In this document: in pieces, positions 14,686-23,580 of the stretch
How positions within the stretch are numbered: the stretch's first letter is position 1
How the letters are laid out: each line of letters opens with the position of its first letter
Assembly (NCBI RefSeq): GCF_018476885.1
Contig: NZ_JAHCVJ010000001.1
Location: forward strand, 744,001-808,000
Origin: Geoanaerobacter pelophilus
GTDB lineage: Bacteria > Desulfobacterota > Desulfuromonadia > Geobacterales > DSM-12255
Direction of reading: 5' to 3'
Length of the DNA: 64,000 bases
Notes under the pieces: model-generated
Databases searched by the model: none
Seen by the model: the letters and a program-made list of their open reading frames with translations, nothing else
What the model was told of the DNA's origin: nothing
Made by a program: the position numbers and the translations under genes

Positions 14686-16749
14686 CTATGCGGCAATTCT
14701 CGAAAAATCGGCGATGCCGCCGAACAGTCTGGCTATACCCGTCAACAGGGCCAGCCGGTTGGTTCTGACCCGTTCATCTTCCGCCATGACCATGACCTTG
14801 TCGAAGAAGGCGTCAACCGGGGGGCGCAGCGTGGCAATATCCGCAAGCGCTGCAACATACTCCTGTTTAGCCACTGCAGCAGCGACCTTTGCCTTGACTC
14901 CGGCAAAGGCGTCATTCAGTGCACCTTCTACCGGATCCTGAAAGAGCGCAGCATCAACTCCGGCGTCAACCCCGTCCTTGACGATGTTGCATACCCTTTT
15001 AAAGGCTACTGCCAGAGGCTCAAAGTCGTCGCGCCCCTTGAAAGCGGCAAGCGCGGCAATGCGGGCAGCAGCGTCCACCAAGTCGTCACAGCCTACGGCA
15101 ACAACAGCATCGACGACATCTGACGGATAGCGATCCGCCATCAGGTTGACAAAGCGCCCTTTAAAGAACTCCAGCACGTCGGCATGGACCTCTTCCCGCT
15201 TTCGGGTGAGCTTCGGCTCAAGGAGATCAAGGGACGCCTTGACAAAACCGTTCAGCGACTCCCGGTACTCCTTCTCAAGAATAATATTGATTATCCCTAA
15301 AGCAGCCCGACGCAGGGCATAAGGATCTGCCGATCCGGTCGGAATGAGGCCTACGCCGAAGCAACCGCAGATGGTATCCATCTTGTCGGCCAGGGAAACA
15401 AAGGCGCCGATGTCACTGGTCGGCAGGTCGCCACCGGCCTGGGTCGGCAGGTAATGCTCGGCGATGGCAGAAGCCACGTCAGCATCCTCGCCGTCATGCA
15501 GTGCGTATTCCCGGCCCATGATTCCCTGAACCTCAGGGAACTCGCCGACCATAGCGGAGACAAGATCGGCCTTACAGAGATAGGCTGCGCGGCCAACTTT
15601 TGCCTTGAGAGCAGGATTAAACTTGTCAGCCAACCCTTCAGCGAGAGCCTTGAAGCGCTCCATCTTTTCATAAGACGTCCCCAGCTTCTGCTGGTAGACC
15701 ACTGACTTCAGTGACTCTACGCGGCTTTCAAGCTTCACCTTCCGATCTTCCTCAAAGAAGAAGCGGGCATCGGAGAGACGGGCCCTGAGCACCCGCTCGT
15801 TACCCTTGACCACAACAGTCGGGTCTTCGGTCAGGGTATTGTTGATAGTAATGAACCCTGGCATGAGACGGCCATTATCGTCAACTATGGAGAAGTAACG
15901 CTGGTGGCTCCGCATCGAGGTTACCAGCACCTCTTTCGGCACTGCGAGGAAATCCTGGGAAAAGGTACCGTGAACAACGCTCGGATACTCGACCAGGTAG
16001 GTCACCTCTTCGAGGAGCCCTTCGTCCGGGAGCAGCTGCCCACCGGCAACCTTGGCTACACGGTGCGTCTCACGCCTGATGATCTCTTTGCGGACGGCGG
16101 GGTCAGGTATGACAAAGTGGCGCTCGCACTCTTCCAGGTAGTGATTGAAATCGCGTACCGGGAACGGGGTGTTGGCCATGAAGCGGTGTCCCCTGGAGAC
16201 GCTGCCGCTTTCAATGGGACCGAAACTGAACGGCACCACAACGCCGTCGAACAGGGCCACAATCCAGTGGATCGGTCGGGCAAAACGGACATCGAAATCA
16301 CCCCAGTGCATTGACTTCCTGAAAGAGATACCGCTCATAAGCCGCGGGAGGATCTCTGCCATTAATTCGTGGGAGGGCCTGCCGGTCTCCTTTTTCACTG
16401 CCGCGACATACTCGCCTTTGTCAGTGGCAATCAGTTGCAAGTCACTGACATCGACTCCCTGGCCACGGGCAAACCCCTCAGCTGCCTTGCTCGGTTTGCC
16501 ATCCGGACCGAAGGCGATATTTTTCGCCGGCCCCATGGCTGTAGTCTCGGCATCAGGCTGAACCGCAGGAATCCCCTTGACGCAAAGCGCCAAACGGCGG
16601 GGGGTCGCGAGAGTCTTGATCTCAGCGAATTCCAGCCTGGCATTATCCAGCTCCCTACGAATCAGGGCATCCATATCGGCCATTGCCTTCGGGAGAAAGC
16701 CGGCCGGGATCTCTTCGGTGCCTATTTCAAGAAAAAGTTCTCTGGCCAT
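14686..16749 (-). CDS. glyS: glycyl-tRNA synthetase beta subunit
   Basis: A 687-residue protein of the usual GlyS length. It opens with ARELFLEIGTEEIPAGFLPKA, includes FRKSMHWGDFDVRFARPIHWIVALFDG and the RADLVSAMVGEFPEVQGIMGREYA (HD-like) region, and ends with the anticodon-binding DALR-type domain. It works with GlyQ as an alpha2beta2 enzyme. It follows glyQ by two bases. A terminator closes the pair. Confidence 0.97.
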   Translation of the reverse strand: MARELFLEIGTEEIPAGFLPKAMADMDALIRRELDNARLEFAEIKTLATPRRLALCVKGIPAVQPDAETTAMGPAKNIAFGPDGKPSKAAEGFARGQGVDVSDLQLIATDKGEYVAAVKKETGRPSHELMAEILPRLMSGISFRKSMHWGDFDVRFARPIHWIVALFDGVVVPFSFGPIESGSVSRGHRFMANTPFPVRDFNHYLEECERHFVIPDPAVRKEIIRRETHRVAKVAGGQLLPDEGLLEEVTYLVEYPSVVHGTFSQDFLAVPKEVLVTSMRSHQRYFSIVDDNGRLMPGFITINNTLTEDPTVVVKGNERVLRARLSDARFFFEEDRKVKLESRVESLKSVVYQQKLGTSYEKMERFKALAEGLADKFNPALKAKVGRAAYLCKADLVSAMVGEFPEVQGIMGREYALHDGEDADVASAIAEHYLPTQAGGDLPTSDIGAFVSLADKMDTICGCFGVGLIPTGSADPYALRRAALGIINIILEKEYRESLNGFVKASLDLLEPKLTRKREEVHADVLEFFKGRFVNLMADRYPSDVVDAVVAVGCDDLVDAAARIAALAAFKGRDDFEPLAVAFKRVCNIVKDGVDAGVDAALFQDPVEGALNDAFAGVKAKVAAAVAKQEYVAALADIATLRPPVDAFFDKVMVMAEDERVRTNRLALLTGIARLFGGIADFSRIAA

Positions 16750-16751
16750 GG

Positions 16752-17627
16752 TTAACGTCCCCCCTTCAGGAGCGGATAGCCCAGGCGCTCGCGCTGTCGG
16801 ACGTAAGCCTCGGCGCAGAGTTTAGCGACATTCCGTACCCGGCCGATATACGACGCCCGTTCGGTGACGGAAATAGCGCCGCGGGCATCCAGCAGGTTAA
16901 AGGTATGGGAGCATTTCATGACAAAGTCATAGGCAGGGAACACCAGCTCCTTTGCCACAAGCCTGATGCATTCCTTCTCAAAGTTGGTGAACGATTCGAG
17001 CAACAGCGCTACGTTGGCTTCTTCAAAGTTGTAGGTCGAGAACTCCACCTCTGTCATGTGATGGATATCGCCATACTTGATCCCCTTGGTCCACTCCAGG
17101 TCATAGACATTGTCCACCCCCTGAAGATACATGGCGATCCGCTCGCAGCCGTAGGTAATCTCCCCGGCAACCGGCTTGAGATCTATGCCCCCGGCCTGCT
17201 GGAAATAGGTAAATTGCGTGATCTCCATCCCGTCAAGCCAGACCTCCCAACCAAGGCCCCAGGCGCCCAGAGTAGGCGATTCCCAGTCATCTTCCACAAA
17301 GCGGATATCATGCTGGTTCGGGTTGATGCCGAACGCGCGCAGGGAGTCGAGGTAGAGATCAAGGATGTTTTGCGGAGATGGCTTCATTATCACCTGAAAC
17401 TGGTAATAATGCTGGAGCCTGTTGGGATTCTCGCCATAACGGCCGTCCGTGGGCCTACGGGAAGGCTCTACATAGGCGACATTCCATGGCTCCGGTCCGA
17501 GCACCCTGAGGAAAGTGGCCGGATTGAACGTTCCTGCCCCCTTTTCCGTATCATAGGGCTGCTGAATAACGCATCCCTGTCCGGCCCAATAGCCTTGAAG
17601 CGAGAGTATCATGTCCTGAAAGGTCAC
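16752..17627 (-). CDS. glyQ: glycyl-tRNA synthetase alpha subunit
   Basis: A 291-residue class II catalytic subunit: [25 protein letters not shown] at the start, then [43 protein letters not shown] (class II motif 2 region). The start is GTG at 17627 with GGAGG six bases ahead; the next ATG at 17612 would cut the conserved N-terminus. It charges tRNA-Gly with GlyS. A good promoter and a perfect 10-base inverted repeat lie in its leader. Confidence 0.97.
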   Translation of the reverse strand: MTFQDMILSLQGYWAGQGCVIQQPYDTEKGAGTFNPATFLRVLGPEPWNVAYVEPSRRPTDGRYGENPNRLQHYYQFQVIMKPSPQNILDLYLDSLRAFGINPNQHDIRFVEDDWESPTLGAWGLGWEVWLDGMEITQFTYFQQAGGIDLKPVAGEITYGCERIAMYLQGVDNVYDLEWTKGIKYGDIHHMTEVEFSTYNFEEANVALLLESFTNFEKECIRLVAKELVFPAYDFVMKCSHTFNLLDARGAISVTERASYIGRVRNVAKLCAEAYVRQRERLGYPLLKGGR

Positions 17628-17664
17628 TCTGGCCCTCCTGAATTCGGGAAATTAACCGGCGATA

Positions 17665-17696
17665 AATCTCATTTGGGGAAACTGAAAAATGAGATT
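17665..17696 (-). repeat. perfect inverted repeat in the glyQS leader
   Basis: AATCTCATTT (17665-17674) and AAATGAGATT (17687-17696) are exact reverse complements with a 12-base loop. The hairpin is transcribed, between the promoter at 17720-17748 and the glyQ RBS. There is no T-run, so it is not a simple terminator; a leader stem or a protein-binding site is possible. Confidence 0.6.
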
Positions 17697-17719
17697 CAAA
17701 CCAATGAGTTAGCCGCGAA

Positions 17720-17748
17720 AGAGTAGCGTTTCCCAAGACAGGTGTCAA
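17720..17748 (-). promoter_or_regulatory. promoter of glyQS
   Basis: On the - strand TTGACA (17748-17743), 17 bases, TACTCT (17725-17720). It gives a leader of about 85 bases that contains the inverted repeat at 17665-17696. Confidence 0.65.
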
Positions 17749-17756
17749 GGGGAATT

Positions 17757-17793
17757 ACAAAAAAAGGCGACCGGATAGAGACCCGATCGCCTT
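17757..17793 (-). terminator. intrinsic terminator of the rpsF-rpsR-yybS-rplI operon
   Basis: On the - strand AAGGCGATCGGG, a short loop, CCGGTCGCCTT, then TTTTTG. It lies just downstream of rplI and upstream of the glyQS promoter. Confidence 0.85.
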
Positions 17794-17814
17794 GAGAAAC
17801 AACCTGAACTTTGG

Positions 17815-18258
17815 CTATTCTGCTTTGTTTACTACAACTTTAAGAGTAGCAGTCACTTCAGGATGGAGTTTTACAATGGCAGTGAATTCACCGGTCTGCT
17901 TGATCGGATCGGTCACGATTTTCTTGCGATCGATCTCCAGTCCTGCTTCTTTAAGCTTCTCAGCCAATTCCATGTTGGTAACAGCGCCGAAAAGCTTGCC
18001 TTCTTCACCTGCCTGGTGTGTCAGGGTCAGGGTAAGGGCTTCGATCTTGGCAGCAACACCTTTGGCGAGCTCAAGAACCTTGTTCTTCTTGTACTCCATC
18101 TGCCTCTTGGCATGTTCGAGCGCTTTGGCATTCTTGAGAGTCGCTTCAATGGCAAAGCCGCGCGGAAGCAGGAAATTGCGGGCATAGCCAGGAGCAACTT
18201 TTACGATATCACCGATGTGTCCGAGATTTTCCAGGTTTTCCTTCAGAATAACTTTCAT
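17815..18258 (-). CDS. rplI: 50S ribosomal protein L9
   Basis: A 147-residue protein starting MKVILKENLENLGHIGDIVKVAPGYARNFLLPRG, the L9 signature, then the long connecting helix and the C-terminal domain. It binds 23S rRNA domain V near the L1 stalk base. It is last in the rpsF-rpsR-yybS-rplI operon; the terminator at 17757-17793 follows. Confidence 0.98.
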   Translation of the reverse strand: MKVILKENLENLGHIGDIVKVAPGYARNFLLPRGFAIEATLKNAKALEHAKRQMEYKKNKVLELAKGVAAKIEALTLTLTHQAGEEGKLFGAVTNMELAEKLKEAGLEIDRKKIVTDPIKQTGEFTAIVKLHPEVTATLKVVVNKAE

Positions 18259-18281
18259 GCTCTCATCCTCCTAGCCTGTAG

Positions 18282-19220
18282 TCACAGGTTTTGTTGTTTG
18301 GGGGCCCTGAAGTTCCCCCACATGTCGAAAATCCCCAGTATTGCAACCCCTGCAAGCAGGTATGGCTGCAACACCAGAAAGGTATAGAAAAGAAATCTCC
18401 CGACAGCAGGAACTGCAAACCGGGTGAAAAAATTCGCCATCACAGCAAGCCCCTGGAAGAAATAGGCGAAACATACAACCAGGAGAACATTAAGAGCGAC
18501 TCTGGCCACCAGTGCATCTGGAATCAGTAAAGCAAATCCCGAGACAATCAATAGCCAGATCAGATGGTCTGAGTTACGGAATTCGCTGAACTCACCCATT
18601 GCAAGCTGCAGTTGACCCCGCCTGACGAAACCGGCAATGGCCAGCATGGTTATAATGACAATGAACGCCTGGCTAATGGCAAGCATTGCCGGATATACCC
18701 GCACCATGACCGAACCGGCCTGCTGCAACCCGTCCTTCAGTGCCTGCAGTTCGGCATCCTTAAGCCCGCTTTTGCTGTAAAGAGCAGCGGTCTGGGCTAT
18801 CCCGGCGCCGAGCCATTTCTGAATCTCGGCATCAAGGTTGATGCCGCTGACCATCGAATAGCCAAAGCTGGCAATAACCATAATCGCCAGACTGCTTGCT
18901 GCAGCAAGGACAATAGACCTTGCCACGCCTTTCGCCTGGAGAAAGATGGGAAGCAAAACTGACACAGTTGCTGCCTGGAGCAGATACAGAACGAGAATCC
19001 TGGAATCGGCAACCAAACCCAGCAGAGAGGCGGAGACAATCACGATTGCTCCGCCAGCACCTCTACCGAGTCTCAATGAATAAAAGGTGGCCGGCAACGG
19101 AGCCAGCATTCCACCCAACACCCCTACAAGCGGCAATGATGCATACGCCAGAAAGAGAGCAACAGTTGCCGCACTCCCCTTGAGAATATCCAGAAGAATT
19201 CCCTTGGAGGGGAGATTCAC
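18282..19220 (-). CDS. DUF2232 (YybS-like) polytopic membrane protein
   Basis: A 312-residue integral membrane protein with about eight hydrophobic helices, opening KGILLDILKGSAATVALFLAYASLPLVGVLGGMLAPLPATFYSLRLGR, a DUF2232/YybS pattern. The start is GTG at 19220 preceded by GAGGATGTC. YybS-type genes are typically found between rpsR and rplI, as here. The function is unknown; it is not a ribosomal component. Confidence 0.85.
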   Translation of the reverse strand: MNLPSKGILLDILKGSAATVALFLAYASLPLVGVLGGMLAPLPATFYSLRLGRGAGGAIVIVSASLLGLVADSRILVLYLLQAATVSVLLPIFLQAKGVARSIVLAAASSLAIMVIASFGYSMVSGINLDAEIQKWLGAGIAQTAALYSKSGLKDAELQALKDGLQQAGSVMVRVYPAMLAISQAFIVIITMLAIAGFVRRGQLQLAMGEFSEFRNSDHLIWLLIVSGFALLIPDALVARVALNVLLVVCFAYFFQGLAVMANFFTRFAVPAVGRFLFYTFLVLQPYLLAGVAILGIFDMWGNFRAPKQQNL

Positions 19221-19228
19221 GACATCCT

Positions 19229-19501
19229 CTACGGCATTACATGCGAGCCGGCCAGCGGCAGAAGGGCAAGGTTGCGTGCTCGCTTGACAGCCTCGGTAAT
19301 CTCTCTTTGATGCTTGGAGCAGTTACCGGAAATACGGCGCGGAATAATTTTCCCACGCTCAGTAATGAAGTAACGAAGGGTTCTCGGATCCTTGTAATCG
19401 ATGGAAACTTGCTTGTCGGCGCAAAAGCGGCATACCTTGCGACGCTGAAACGGGCGTTTTTTCCTGGGCCCTGAACTTCTCTGTGGTCTCTCTTCACTCA
19501 T
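19229..19501 (-). CDS. rpsR: 30S ribosomal protein S18
   Basis: A 90-residue protein with [10 protein letters not shown]... near residue 22, [45 protein letters not shown] as in S18. Cys-x2-Cys plus the later Cys-x2-His suggest the zinc-binding form. GGGAGGAACAGATAG precedes the ATG. It binds next to S6 on the platform, and the two genes are adjacent here. Confidence 0.97.
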   Translation of the reverse strand: MSEERPQRSSGPRKKRPFQRRKVCRFCADKQVSIDYKDPRTLRYFITERGKIIPRRISGNCSKHQREITEAVKRARNLALLPLAGSHVMP

Positions 19502-19527
19502 CTATCTGTTCCTCCCGGATTAGAATA

Positions 19528-19887
19528 TTATTCCTCGGAAGCCGCAGGGGCCTCTGCCTCAGGAGCTGCAGGCTGTGCCGCAACAGGCGCAGCTGCCTCC
19601 TTCTCCAATTTGACGCTCTGGTAACGAATGACTTTGTCGTCCAGACGCAGCTTCCGCTCCAGTTCGGCAATCAGTGGGGCATCCCCGTCAAAACGGAGAT
19701 AGAAATAGCGCCCGCGGACGAACTTCTCGATGGGATAGGAAAGCTTCCTGAGCCCCCAGTCATCAAGCTTCTTCAGGTCACCCTTCATACTGGTTACAAT
19801 TTCCTGAACCTTGGCAGTGAGCCCTTTGAGCTCGTCATCCGCCAGTTCAGGCTGGACGATATAAATCGTCTCATACATCCTTTTCAT
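19528..19887 (-). CDS. rpsF: 30S ribosomal protein S6
   Basis: A 119-residue protein with MYETIYIVQPELADDELKGL, LDDWGLRKLSYPIEKFVRGRYFYLRF and the RLDDKVIRYQSVKL end of the S6 fold, followed by an Ala/Glu/Pro-rich tail. GGAGGAAGTC precedes the ATG at 19887. It is first in the ribosomal operon, behind a near-consensus promoter at 19968-19996. Confidence 0.97.
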   Translation of the reverse strand: MKRMYETIYIVQPELADDELKGLTAKVQEIVTSMKGDLKKLDDWGLRKLSYPIEKFVRGRYFYLRFDGDAPLIAELERKLRLDDKVIRYQSVKLEKEAAAPVAAQPAAPEAEAPAASEE

Positions 19888-19967
19888 GACTTCCTCCTCA
19901 CGGTTTTCTCAGCCCCGGTCCAACCCGGAGCAAGGAGTGGCAGCGGGATTGCTGCTCGAAACAGGAG

Positions 19968-19996
19968 TTATTAACACATCGCCGCAATATGTTCAA
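19968..19996 (-). promoter_or_regulatory. promoter of the rpsF operon
   Basis: On the - strand TTGAAC (19996-19991), 17 bases, TAATAA (19973-19968). It gives a leader of about 75 bases rich in GC, in which an S6:S18 autoregulatory structure would be expected; I could not verify one by eye. Confidence 0.7.
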
Positions 19997-20015
19997 GAAA
20001 ATTTACTTGAGCCAC

Positions 20016-20055
20016 AAAAATAAAACAGCCACCCAGGTTACCTGCGGTGGCTGTT
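20016..20055 (-). terminator. intrinsic terminator of the CheX-like gene
   Basis: On the - strand AACAGCCACCGCAGGT pairs with ACCTGGGTGGCTGTT and is followed by TTATTTTTG. It lies between the CheX-like gene and the rpsF promoter. Confidence 0.85.
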
Positions 20056-20083
20056 GCGTCACAAACATTCCCGAATTCATTTT

Positions 20084-20590
20084 TTACATATAGACCATTA
20101 CCCGGAACTCCACCCGTCCATCCATAGATCTGAAAGGGATCGTCACCCCTTTGCACTGCACATTCATGCTGGGCTTTTCCGCTGCCGGCTCCGGCGGTTC
20201 AGACAATGGCCGGATCTTTCCGGAGACAACCAGTGGCAGGCCAAGAGCCACGCTCCCGTAATACTCGTGGTATTTGGTCTTGAATACCCCGGCAATATTA
20301 TTGGTCAACTCGCCAATGGCATCACGTACAGACTCCTCATCCGGATCGTCCATCATCAACAGTTCCTTGGAAACCAGCAGCGCCGAATCCTTGCCAGTAG
20401 CAAACATGATGTAACCGACCCGCTCACCGGCAACGCCGATAATTCCGACAACATCGGAATCCACAGGCTCGATCTTTTTCTCAACCTTGCCGGCAAAGAT
20501 CTCCATGCCGAGATAGCTTTTAAACGTGTCTTGGGTGGCAGACATGATCGTAAACATTATTTCTTCAAAGGTAATAGCATTATTAGACAC
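20084..20590 (-). CDS. CheX-like phosphatase-family protein
   Basis: A 168-residue protein resembling CheX/CheC-type CheY-P phosphatases. The ExxN active-site motif is visible in the helix DAIGELTNNIAGVFKTK, and the flanking GVAGERVGYIMFATG strand fits the family. The start is GTG at 20590 preceded by AGGAGG. No chemotaxis genes are adjacent; it is monocistronic with its own terminator. It likely dephosphorylates a response regulator in a chemosensory-type pathway. The partner is unknown. Confidence 0.82.
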   Translation of the reverse strand: MSNNAITFEEIMFTIMSATQDTFKSYLGMEIFAGKVEKKIEPVDSDVVGIIGVAGERVGYIMFATGKDSALLVSKELLMMDDPDEESVRDAIGELTNNIAGVFKTKYHEYYGSVALGLPLVVSGKIRPLSEPPEPAAEKPSMNVQCKGVTIPFRSMDGRVEFRVMVYM

Positions 20591-21187
20591 GAACCGGCCT
20601 CCTGAAAAAGTATGAGATCAAATCAAAGCAATATTACCAGAGAATCTCGTCAGCACAAGAATCAGACCAAATTTCATAATCGCCGGCAACCAAAACAGAA
20701 ATCGCAACATAAATGTCATTTTCGTCAAAACCAGTTTAATGTCGAAAATCCGACAGTTGCACCGGTTAACATGTTGATATATGATTCAGCCGTACTGGCA
20801 ACATGATGCGTATATTCCGCGACATATCAGCAGGCTAACCTCGGAACTTGACAATATATCTTTAGAGCTAGCAACTGAAGTATTAGGGTTATGCGATACC
20901 CTGCTGTCGATTTTCTTTACATATTTACCGAACCGACCTTTCAGAGCTTCGGCAAGCGCTTGAAAGCATTACATACCATTTGGAATTAATGTCATAATAA
21001 CAACTAATAATCCACATCTAAGAATTAGGCCAAACCATTTGCACAAGACAGGCACCAAACTTGCTAAGCAAATACAACCTAAGTAAGTTGCATCAAGGAC
21101 CATCTAAAGTTGCCGAGCTGCTGAAGCAGGCACATGATAATGCTTCTGCAATCAATGTTATGCGAATGTGTGTGAGGGGATAAGAAA
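20591..21187 (+). other. 597-base AT-rich non-coding stretch
   Basis: No credible coding frame: short frames at 20612 and 20781 lack ribosome binding sites and family features. A possible promoter, TTGCAC-17-TATGAT, lies at 20757-20785, some 400 bases ahead of the PilZ gene, and could start a long leader or a small RNA. No clear terminator hairpin was seen. Confidence 0.5.
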
Positions 21188-21577
21188 ATGGGCGAGGCAA
21201 GGAGATTCACCAGAATACCATATCAGTCCGAAGTCCTCATGAATGCCAATGGTCAATGGTTCCGAGGTTTGTCGGAAAACCTTTCACTGTATGGTATCTA
21301 CATCAAGTCGAATGAAAGACTCAAGCTGGACTCTATCGTTGAACTCACCATTTACCTTCCCGGCAGTGACGACACCACAAACGACGATAACTACATCGAC
21401 GTTAACAGCGTTGTCGTTCGTCAAGATCAGGAAGGTATCGGCTGCGAATTCAGACAGGTCGATGTTGACGCATTTCTCAATCTCAAGAACGTCATAAGTT
21501 CCCGATGTGACAACAAAACCCTGGTTATGGATGAATTTTACAGCTATTTATCGCGCAAAGAACTGCTTGCATCCTAA
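21188..21577 (+). CDS. PilZ-domain protein
   Basis: A 129-residue single-domain protein. The c-di-GMP-binding marks RRFTR (RxxxR, residues 5-9) and NLSLYGIYI (N/DxSxxG) are both present, followed by a beta-barrel pattern (IVELTIYLP, VNSVVVRQDQEGIGCEF). GAGGGGATAAGAAA precedes the ATG. It probably senses cyclic di-GMP and controls motility, pili or matrix production through protein contacts. It converges on the ChaN-like gene, six bases apart. Confidence 0.92.
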   Translation: MGEARRFTRIPYQSEVLMNANGQWFRGLSENLSLYGIYIKSNERLKLDSIVELTIYLPGSDDTTNDDNYIDVNSVVVRQDQEGIGCEFRQVDVDAFLNLKNVISSRCDNKTLVMDEFYSYLSRKELLAS

Positions 21578-21583
21578 AACCTG

Positions 21584-22444
21584 TTACATCTTAGTAAGAT
21601 AATCCGCATCCCCTTTCTGCAGCGACTCAGCAGCAAGCTCATGTAGAGGCGGCATCAGTATCTTCATCTTCACCGGTTTCAGCTCGGCGAGTTCGTCGGG
21701 AATACCTCTGCGCATGGCGTGCCCCACCCCGGTAACAACAACCACTATTTCCCCCGGATTGCGATCAAGGTAAGCAGACAGGTGATGGGCCATAAACTTG
21801 TTTCTGAGAAGCTGCGCCTCACAGAAATGAATAAAGGTAGCCTCATCGCTACTGTGCCACACAAAGTTCCGGCGCACGAAATTCATGTACGGCTTATCTA
21901 CGCTACAGGTGACTTCCGAAGGCAACAGCCTTCTTTCTTCGGCAGTCAGCGCCTGAAAGCCTTGGCGATAAACCTTTTGCATGACTTTATCCGGCGCGTT
22001 CATGGCAATCAACGGAATCCCGTTATTCCTGGCATACAGAAAAATGGAATCATAGAGTCCCCACGGCAGTGTCCAGTTGCGACGATAAACATCCATAAAC
22101 TCCAGAATCCCCAGGTTGCCGCTTACCCAGCTATCAAGCTGCAGCTGGTCTTCGGCGCGAAACATCTCCAGCGCAATCGCTATCTTTGCCCCTGAGCGGT
22201 GCAGCCCGTTTATCACCTCGAGTTGCAGCTGGTGGTGTCCCGGATTATCATGAAGTTCGCCGATGAAAACCACACGTGAACCGCGAAAATCTGCGAGCAT
22301 TTCATGAAAACCCACCTGGCGATTATCGGCAACCCGCTGGAATGGCGCACCGGGAACCACTTTGCCGGCAGACATGCATCCCGCCGAGAAGAGGAAGATT
22401 GTAACCGTCGCAAGCCGGCCTAATAATCGCATGATGATTTTCAC
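21584..22444 (-). CDS. ChaN-like (DUF399) lipoprotein
   Basis: A 286-residue protein with a lipoprotein signal (about residues 1-23, lipobox FSAGC). The body carries VVFIGELHDNPGHHQLQLEVINGL (His and Glu pattern of the ChaN/Tiki fold), IALEMF and a late GVGHAMRRGIP. ChaN binds heme; relatives include TIKI proteases and erythromycin esterase-like enzymes. The start is taken as GTG at 22444, overlapping the hpnI stop (GTGA) behind GGAGGAGGTATC; an ATG at 22432 is an alternative. Coupling to hpnI places it in the hopanoid-side operon, but a link in function is not evident. Confidence 0.82.
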   Translation of the reverse strand: MKIIMRLLGRLATVTIFLFSAGCMSAGKVVPGAPFQRVADNRQVGFHEMLADFRGSRVVFIGELHDNPGHHQLQLEVINGLHRSGAKIAIALEMFRAEDQLQLDSWVSGNLGILEFMDVYRRNWTLPWGLYDSIFLYARNNGIPLIAMNAPDKVMQKVYRQGFQALTAEERRLLPSEVTCSVDKPYMNFVRRNFVWHSSDEATFIHFCEAQLLRNKFMAHHLSAYLDRNPGEIVVVVTGVGHAMRRGIPDELAELKPVKMKILMPPLHELAAESLQKGDADYLTKM

Positions 22445-23580
22445 GATACCTCCTCCATCCGGCCACCGGGCAATACTCTGTAGCGATAGCCCCGCCACGA
22501 CACCTTGTTCCCGGCAAAAGCCATGGCCCAGGTCACTGAGGCCAGTAAGTCTCGAAAGGGTAACAACCAGAGATATCTGGGGAGCAGCCCATCACGGAGA
22601 TACTTCCGGCTAAACAGAAGTCCGACGCCACCTCGCACCAGATAAAGCAGAAGGACAGCGGCAACTCCCAACTCCAGCCCCCCGGTTAATAAGGCAATGC
22701 CAGAAGCGATCGCCGGTTGCGTTACCCCTGAGGCAAAATACCCGCCAGGCCGGGAAACGCGCATTGTCCGGCACCAGCGAAGCTGGCGTGAGGTTATTGC
22801 GGAGAGGGTCTCCCTACGCATGACGCTTTCCACGAAGTAATCGGAAAGCTCCAGGCGATAGCCGGCGCGGAAGACACGGTTGCCGAGCTGATAGTCATCA
22901 GCCAGATAATCAACCAACGCCTCGAAACCACCGATCTGCGCCAGGACCTCGCGCCGGACAGCCATGGACGCGCCCAAGGCAAAGGTAAGACCTTCGAGCT
23001 TCATTGCCACCATGACATTGGGCACCATCTCGACCGTAAACCCCAGCGCCTCAATGGCGCTGGCACACCCTTCAACCCCGCTGGTGCGATACAATGAGGT
23101 AACCAGGCCGACAGCCGGATCGACAAATGCGGAACAAACGGCTTCGAGATACCCCTCGCCGACCCGGATATCGCTGTCACAGATGATAATTATATCGTGC
23201 TTTGCCCGGGGAAAGGCATTGATAAGGTTGCACACCTTGTAGTTAGGCCCGTAAATACGGTCATCAATGACAAGATCGATATCAACGTCAGGAAATTCAT
23301 GAATAAGCCTGCGAATGATCGGCAACGCCTCGTCATCGGGCGAGGCAACCGCAAAGACGAGCTGAAAGCAGTCATACCTCTGGCGACAAAATGACGCAAA
23401 ATTATCAAAGCTGCCGGCGTCCATCCCCTTGACTGGTTTCAGAATAGTCACCGGCGGGGCGCTGACTGGCGGCGTTTTCCGGCGGTTGAAATACAGGTAA
23501 GCAGCCCTCAGAGTCAGCACGGCATAGATCAGGGCAGGGGCAATGGCTAAAAACGGGAGGATTGCACGGATGGTTGTCAT
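22441..23580 (-). CDS. hpnI: hopanoid glycosyltransferase HpnI
   Basis: A 379-residue membrane-bound family GT2/GT21 enzyme related to ceramide glucosyltransferase: N-terminal helix, VTILKPVKGMD, the D1/D2 motifs IIICDSDIRV, the D3 region DYLADDYQLG and the QxxRW motif in SRQLRWCR, then two or three C-terminal helices. HpnI adds N-acetylglucosamine to bacteriohopanetetrol. The hopanoid genes shc, hpnA and hpnH nearby support the name. The ATG overlaps the upstream methyltransferase stop (ATGA). Confidence 0.88.
   Translation of the reverse strand: MTTIRAILPFLAIAPALIYAVLTLRAAYLYFNRRKTPPVSAPPVTILKPVKGMDAGSFDNFASFCRQRYDCFQLVFAVASPDDEALPIIRRLIHEFPDVDIDLVIDDRIYGPNYKVCNLINAFPRAKHDIIIICDSDIRVGEGYLEAVCSAFVDPAVGLVTSLYRTSGVEGCASAIEALGFTVEMVPNVMVAMKLEGLTFALGASMAVRREVLAQIGGFEALVDYLADDYQLGNRVFRAGYRLELSDYFVESVMRRETLSAITSRQLRWCRTMRVSRPGGYFASGVTQPAIASGIALLTGGLELGVAAVLLLYLVRGGVGLLFSRKYLRDGLLPRYLWLLPFRDLLASVTWAMAFAGNKVSWRGYRYRVLPGGRMEEVS

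Noticed and set aside
16683-17726. A 347-codon + strand frame opposite glyQ/glyS
   Set aside because: Antisense to two aminoacyl-tRNA synthetase genes and without family features.
17628-17757. T-box riboswitch ahead of glyQS
   Set aside because: The leader is only about 85 bases and lacks the conserved T-box sequence and a terminator/antiterminator pair.
20591-21187. tRNA or CRISPR in the long non-coding gap
   Set aside because: No cloverleaf arms, T-loop consensus or regularly spaced repeats are present.
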